Below, in pieces: positions 59,920-64,000 of a DNA stretch of 64,000 nt (the first letter of the stretch is position 1; the number at the start of each line of letters is the position of its first letter). Below the pieces are notes generated by a model. It saw only the letters and a program-made list of their open reading frames with translations, was not told the origin of the DNA and made no database searches. Location of the stretch: assembly GCF_003002065.1 (NCBI RefSeq), contig NZ_PVZG01000010.1:1-64000 (forward strand). The letters are read 5' to 3'. The position numbers were made by a program, and so were the translations under genes. Origin of the DNA: Pseudosporangium ferrugineum (GTDB taxonomy: Bacteria; Actinomycetota; Actinomycetes; Mycobacteriales; Micromonosporaceae).

Positions 59920-60848
59920 TGAAGCTGCTCTCCCGGGTTGATCCGCAGGCCGCGCGCCCAGTCGCTCGCGGACATGGGCTTCTTGCCGGCGGCCCGGACC
60001 TCGCCGAGGACCACCGGGGTGGTGGCGGTGCCGGCGAGCACCTGGGTGCGCTCGACCAGCAGTTCGCCGGGTTTGAGGGTGACCGCGTTGGCCACCGGGC
60101 GCACCGGGCCGAGCTTGAGCCGCTCGTCCCGCAGCGTCGTCCACGCGCCGGGCGCGGGCGTGCACGCGCGGATCCGCCGGTCCACGGCGAAGGCCGGATC
60201 GTCCCAGCGCACCCGGGCGTCCTCGACGCTGATCTTCGGGGCCATGCTGACCCCGTCGGCCGGCTGCGGATGCGCGCGGGCGGTGCCGGCCTCGATCGCG
60301 TCGAGCACGGCGACGAGCAGCCCGGCGCCCTCGGTGGCGAGCCGGGCCAGCAGGTCGCCGGAGGTGTCGGTGGGGCGGATCTGCTCGGTGAGCGTGCCGT
60401 ACACCGGACCGGTGTCCATGCCGGCCTCCAGCTCGAACACGCTGGCGCCGGTGACCTCGTCGCCGTGCAGGACGGCGTGCTGGACCGGCGCGGCGCCGCG
60501 CCACGCGGGCAGCAGCGAGAAGTGCAGGTTCACCCAGCCGTGCCGGGGAATCTCCAGCGCCGCGGGCGGGACCAGCGCACCGTACGCGACGACCGGCACG
60601 CAGTCGGGCGCGATCTCCCGCAGCCGCTCCTGGAATTCGGGCTCCCGGGGACGCTGCGGGGTGAGCACCTCGATGCCGCGCTCGTCGGCCCACGCGCCGG
60701 CGGGCGAGCGGACCAGCCGGCGCCCCCGGCCGGCGGGCGCGTCGGGGCGGGTCACGACGGCGACCAGTTCGTGCGAGGACGCGGCGATGGCGTCGAGGGA
60801 CGGGAGGGTGACCTCCGGCGTACCGGCGAAGACGAGGCGCATGCTCAT
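59916..60848 (-). CDS. fmt: Methionyl-tRNA formyltransferase
   Basis: 310 residues. Formylates initiator Met-tRNA. MRLVFAGTPEVTLPSLDAI, VTRPDAPAGRGRRL, and the signature HFSLLPAWRGAAPVQHAV with the catalytic Asn/His/Asp. C-terminal OB-like domain (~205-310). ATG overlaps the def stop by 4 bases (ATGA). Confidence 0.96.
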   Translation of the reverse strand: MSMRLVFAGTPEVTLPSLDAIAASSHELVAVVTRPDAPAGRGRRLVRSPAGAWADERGIEVLTPQRPREPEFQERLREIAPDCVPVVAYGALVPPAALEIPRHGWVNLHFSLLPAWRGAAPVQHAVLHGDEVTGASVFELEAGMDTGPVYGTLTEQIRPTDTSGDLLARLATEGAGLLVAVLDAIEAGTARAHPQPADGVSMAPKISVEDARVRWDDPAFAVDRRIRACTPAPGAWTTLRDERLKLGPVRPVANAVTLKPGELLVERTQVLAGTATTPVVLGEVRAAGKKPMSASDWARGLRINPGEQLQ

Positions 60849-61402
60849 CGCCCCAGACCGAAGATGCCGCGGCCGTGCGGGCTCGCCTTGATCACCGGCG
60901 GCTTGCCGGCGTCGTACCAGTCGGCGGCACGGATCTGCTTCATCGCGTCCTTCCGGGCGGCGGCGTCGAGGCGGTCCAGGAACAGCACCCCGTCGAGGTG
61001 GTCGGTCTCGTGCTGCACGCAGCGGGCCATCAGCCCGGTGCCGACCAGCCGGATCGGGTCGCCGTGCTGGTTGAAGCCCTCCGCGACGACGTTCTGCCGG
61101 CGTTTGGTGTCGACGTACACGCCGGGGATGGACAGGCAGCCCTCGGGGCCGTCCTGTTCCTCCTCGTCGGGGAAACTCAGCACCGGGTTGACGATGTGCC
61201 CGACCACGTCGTCGACGTCGAACGCGAACACCCGCAGACCCACCCCGAGCTGCGGCGCGGCGAGACCGGCACCGCCCTCATCGCGCATGGTGTCGGTGAG
61301 GTCCTTGACGAGGGTACGCAGCTCCCTGTCGAAGTCGGTGACCGCGTCGGCCTGCGTACGCAGCACCGGGTCGCCGAACAGACGGATGTTCTGGACGGTC
61401 AC
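60845..61402 (-). CDS. def: Peptide deformylase
   Basis: 185 residues. GGAGLAAPQLGVGLRVF (motif 1 GxGLAAPQ), EGCLSIPGVYV (motif 2, EGCLS) and QHETDHLDGVLF (motif 3, HExxH) give the metal ligands Cys, His, His. Removes formyl groups from nascent proteins. GTG at 61402 with GGAG 8 bases upstream is the likely start. Confidence 0.96.
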   Translation of the reverse strand: MTVQNIRLFGDPVLRTQADAVTDFDRELRTLVKDLTDTMRDEGGAGLAAPQLGVGLRVFAFDVDDVVGHIVNPVLSFPDEEEQDGPEGCLSIPGVYVDTKRRQNVVAEGFNQHGDPIRLVGTGLMARCVQHETDHLDGVLFLDRLDAAARKDAMKQIRAADWYDAGKPPVIKASPHGRGIFGLGR

Positions 61403-61502
61403 GCGGTGCCACTCCTGCCTGGGGTACACATCTCGGTCGCCATCGGGTCTGTCGCCATCGGGTCGGTCGCCGTCCGGCGGTCGCCGCCTGGTCTGTCGTC
61501 GC

Positions 61503-62723
61503 CTAGTCTACGGAGCCCGGTGCGACCGGCAGCGCCGCCCATCCGCGCAGGGTGAGCCGGTCGCGGCGGACCGGTTCGCCGGCCAGCGCCATCCGCGGGA
61601 ACCGGCGCAGCACGGCCGGCAACGCGACCTCCGCCTCCAGCCGGGCCAGCGGCGCGCCGAGGCAGTAGTGGATCCCGGCACCGAACGACAGCGGCGCGTT
61701 GCCGGACCGTCCGGGGTCGAACCGGTCGGGGTCGGCGAACCGCGCCGGGTCCCGGTTCGCGGCGCCCAGGAAGAGCATGATCTCACTGCCTTCCGGTACG
61801 GGCAGACCCGCGACCTCGGCATCCGCGCCGGCGAACCGCCCGGTCAGCTGCACCGGCGGGTCGAAACGCAGGATCTCCTCGACGTACGCGCCCACCGCCG
61901 CGGGATCCTCCCGCAACCGGGTCACGTGGGCCGGCCGGTCGAGCAGCAGCCGCAGCCCGTTGCCGAGCAGGTTGGTGGTCGTCTCGAACCCGGCGACCAG
62001 CAGCAGCGCCAGGTTGCCCATCAGCTCGCCCGCGGTCAGCTGGTCGCCGCCGGCGTCGTGGGCCGCGGCCAGGGCGGTGACCAGGTCGTCCCGGGGGTCC
62101 CGCCGCCGCACCTCGATGAGCGACGCGAAGTACTCCTCGAGCTCCCCGGCGGCCTCGTGCGCGGCGGCGGCCTGCGCCTCGGTCAGCTGCACCTCCAGCA
62201 CGGCGGTCAACGCCTCGGCCAGCCGCCGGAACCGGCCCCGGTCGGCGGCGGGAACGCCGAGCAGCGCGCAGATGACCCCGATCGGCAACGGGTACGCGAG
62301 GTAGGTCATGAAGTCGACCACCCCGCCGTCGGCCCCCGCGGCCAGTTCGGCGACCGTCTCGTCCACCTGGGCGACGATGACGTCCCGCAGCCGAGCGACC
62401 CGCCGGGGCGTGAACACGCCGGAGGCGAGCCGCCGCATCCGCGTGTGGTTCGGCGGATTGTGCTTCAGCATCGAGTCCGCGAACAGCGCGACACCCTTGT
62501 TCCGCCGCCAGTCCGGCCAGTGCTGATCGAGCAGCCCGGAGTCGAAAACGATCATCCTCGGGTCGCGCAGCACGGCGTCGGCGGCGGCCCACCCGGTGAC
62601 GAAGAACGCACCGTCGTGCCCGACGATCGGCCCGGCGGACCGCAGGGCGGCGTACGCCGGATAGGGGTCGAACCCGGCACCGGGCGAGAGCAGGGACCTG
62701 ACGGCCGCGGCGGCATCCATCAT
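61503..62723 (-). CDS. Cytochrome P450
   Basis: 406 residues, class I bacterial P450. I-helix LLLVAGFETTTNLLG, ExxR in YVEEILRFDPPVQ, and the heme loop FGAGIHYCLGAPLARLE (Cys ~353). N-terminal RSAGPIVGHDGAFFVTG and the helix-B' region suggest a CYP107/CYP105-like oxidase, but the subfamily is uncertain. It sits between def and priA, with 7 bases to the priA stop and 100 bases to def. Start ATG at 62723 or 62720. No ferredoxin gene is next to it. Confidence 0.92.
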   Translation of the reverse strand: MMDAAAAVRSLLSPGAGFDPYPAYAALRSAGPIVGHDGAFFVTGWAAADAVLRDPRMIVFDSGLLDQHWPDWRRNKGVALFADSMLKHNPPNHTRMRRLASGVFTPRRVARLRDVIVAQVDETVAELAAGADGGVVDFMTYLAYPLPIGVICALLGVPAADRGRFRRLAEALTAVLEVQLTEAQAAAAHEAAGELEEYFASLIEVRRRDPRDDLVTALAAAHDAGGDQLTAGELMGNLALLLVAGFETTTNLLGNGLRLLLDRPAHVTRLREDPAAVGAYVEEILRFDPPVQLTGRFAGADAEVAGLPVPEGSEIMLFLGAANRDPARFADPDRFDPGRSGNAPLSFGAGIHYCLGAPLARLEAEVALPAVLRRFPRMALAGEPVRRDRLTLRGWAALPVAPGSVD

Positions 62724-62730
62724 CCGATTC

Positions 62731-64000
62731 TCACAGCAGCTGCGCCGGATCGATCTGCACCCGCACCGGCAGGGCGGCTTTCTTCGCGCTGCGCACCGCC
62801 GCACCCTCGTGCAGCGCCCGGGCCAGCGCGGCGGCCCGGCCCCGCGAGACCCGCACCAGCATCCGTTCCTGCTCCACCTCATCCCCGGGCTCACCGGCGG
62901 CGCGGACCGAGCCCGCGGGCACCGGCCCGAGCAGTTCGGCGCCCTCGGGCAGCCGGGACGCGGCGAGCAGCTCGGCGACCGCCTCAGCCCGCCCGGTCAG
63001 GCTCGCGAACCGGGCCGCGGGCGGGAAGCCCAGCTCACGCCGCTCGGCGAGCTCCCGGGCCGCGAACCAGCCCGGGTCCCAGCGCACCAGCGCCTGCACC
63101 GGCGCCAGCGAACCGTCGGCCACCACCACGACCCGTCCCCCCGCGGACGCCGGGCGGGCCAGCGCGGCGGCGGACAGCCACCGCCGCATCGTCTCCTCGG
63201 CCGCGCGCAGGTCGGCCCGGGTCAGCAGCGCCCACGTGTCGAGCAGCAGCACCGCGCCGTACCCACCCTCGGCGATCGGCTCGGCACCCGGCGTGGCCAC
63301 CACCACCGCGGCGTCGCCGGGCACGACGTCCAGCACCTCGTCGCGGCCGGACGTGCGCACCGGCACGCCGGGAAAGGCCCGTCCCAGCTCCTCGGCCGTA
63401 CGCCGCGCCCCGGTCACCGACGCCCGCAGCCGCTGCCCCCCGCAGGCGGGACAGGCGTAGGCCGCGGCGGCCCGCCCGCACCAGTGGCAGGCCGGCACGG
63501 ACCGCGCCCCGGCCAGCCCGAGCGGCCCCGAACAGTGCGGGCACCGGGCCGGCGTGCGGCACTCGGCGCAGGCCACGGACGGCAGGTAGCCGCGCCGGGG
63601 CACCTGCACCAGCACCGGCGCCCCGCCCTGCAACGCCTGCCGCGCGGTCTGCCACGCCAGGCTCGGCAACCGCGCCGTGACCGCCCCGGGATCCCGCGCG
63701 AGCTGCCAGTCGTCCCCCGCCGGAGCGATCGCCGGACACCGCGCCCGCAACGTGTCCCGCCCCGCGATGATCTCCTTCGCCCACCCGGTCTCCAGAAGCA
63801 ACTGCGCTTCCCCCGTACGAGCGAAGCCCCCCACAAGCGCAGCACACCCGGCCAGCTGTGCCCGGGTCAGCAGCACCTCCCGGGCGTGCGGATAGGGCGC
63901 CCGCGGCTCGGCGTGCAGATCGTCCCCGTCGTCCCAGATCACCACGAGCCCGACATCGGCGACGGGAGCGAACATCGCCGCCCGGGTCCCGGCGACCACC
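62731..64000 (-). CDS. priA: Primosomal protein N' (partial)
   Basis: The C-terminal ~422 residues are in the window; the N-terminus lies beyond the right edge. Helicase core text includes DVGLVVIWDDGDDLHAEPRA, then LLTRAQLAGCAALVGGFAR and GAVLLLDTWALLTRADL. The zinc cluster has CAECRTPARCPHC, CHWCG and CPACG. Actinobacterial PriA lack intact helicase ATPase motifs and may only load DnaB. Gene order with def, fmt and rsmB is conserved. Confidence 0.93.
   Translation of the reverse strand, partial: VVAGTRAAMFAPVADVGLVVIWDDGDDLHAEPRAPYPHAREVLLTRAQLAGCAALVGGFARTGEAQLLLETGWAKEIIAGRDTLRARCPAIAPAGDDWQLARDPGAVTARLPSLAWQTARQALQGGAPVLVQVPRRGYLPSVACAECRTPARCPHCSGPLGLAGARSVPACHWCGRAAAAYACPACGGQRLRASVTGARRTAEELGRAFPGVPVRTSGRDEVLDVVPGDAAVVVATPGAEPIAEGGYGAVLLLDTWALLTRADLRAAEETMRRWLSAAALARPASAGGRVVVVADGSLAPVQALVRWDPGWFAARELAERRELGFPPAARFASLTGRAEAVAELLAASRLPEGAELLGPVPAGSVRAAGEPGDEVEQERMLVRVSRGRAAALARALHEGAAVRSAKKAALPVRVQIDPAQLL

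Noticed and set aside
59920..60693. Upstream extension of rsmB
   Set aside because: The extension is antisense to fmt; the GTG overlapping the fmt stop is the coupled start.
60270..63680. Plus-strand open frame of over 1100 codons
   Set aside because: It runs antisense through fmt, def, P450 and priA, which have clear motifs; typical of long spurious frames in 70% GC DNA.

Overview
The window is a piece of a high-GC (roughly 70%) actinobacterial chromosome. The family is most likely Micromonosporaceae, with Actinoplanes as best guess. The support is the actinobacterial 16S rRNA start, the XRE/DUF5753-DUF397 pair, many GTG starts with 4-base start/stop overlaps, the infC-rpmI-rplT-TrmH-pheST and argCJBDFR gene orders, and the secreted glycosidases. 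The genus is inference; 16S plus whole-protein searches would settle it. I saw no tRNA, insertion sequence, prophage or CRISPR array.

Layout. 1-650: the 5' end of a 16S gene on the minus strand, with three tandem promoters between it and tyrS. 651-9530: tyrS, a PPK2 kinase, a zinc-lid adenylate kinase, a solo MazF/PemK-like protein, an XRE-DUF397 regulatory pair facing a 58-residue cysteine protein, a CAP-domain protein and a 3-methyladenine glycosylase. 9531-15880: carbohydrate and maintenance genes (secreted GH92 with two F5/8C modules, nnrD, a histidine phosphatase, GH51). 15949-27670: amino-acid biosynthesis (argH, dapE, and the tightly coupled arg operon argC-J-B-D-F-R-X-G, where X is unrecognised), with an 87-bp tandem repeat between dapE and argG. 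27828-39643: accessory genes (GH3, phosphotransferase, NAD-dependent epimerase, beta-lactamase-like hydrolase, SDR/TetR pair, secreted double-malectin protein under a perfect palindromic operator, Tat-exported M28 peptidase, ABM protein, SDR). 39992-47816: core translation and histidine genes (pheST, TrmH-family methylase, rplT, rpmI, infC, a PH-like membrane protein, hisG, hisE). 47895-50360: an amino-acid ABC importer. 50362-55866: ribH, ribBA, riboflavin synthase and ribD under an FMN riboswitch, then a GGDEF response regulator coupled to rpe. 55933-64000: rsmB-fmt-def-(P450)-priA plus an accessory patch holding a lipoprotein, two mutually truncated gene remnants and a snapalysin-type protease.

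How the genes work together. The arg block forms a continuous arginine pathway, probably repressed by its own ArgR through an ARG-box-like site before argC. The rib block covers GTP/ribulose-5-phosphate to riboflavin, with rpe next door supplying ribulose-5-phosphate, and is controlled by FMN. fmt and def act at the two ends of N-formyl-methionine handling. The glycosidases and the malectin protein carry LacI-type palindromes, suggesting sugar-responsive secretion of polymer-degrading proteins.

The items most worth a second look are: the AUC start codon and structured leader of infC; the unrecognised protein embedded in the arg operon; the 87-bp palindromic repeat array; the deletion scar joining two half genes near 57485; the P450 inside the priA-def junction; and the palindrome-controlled, enzyme-free double malectin protein.
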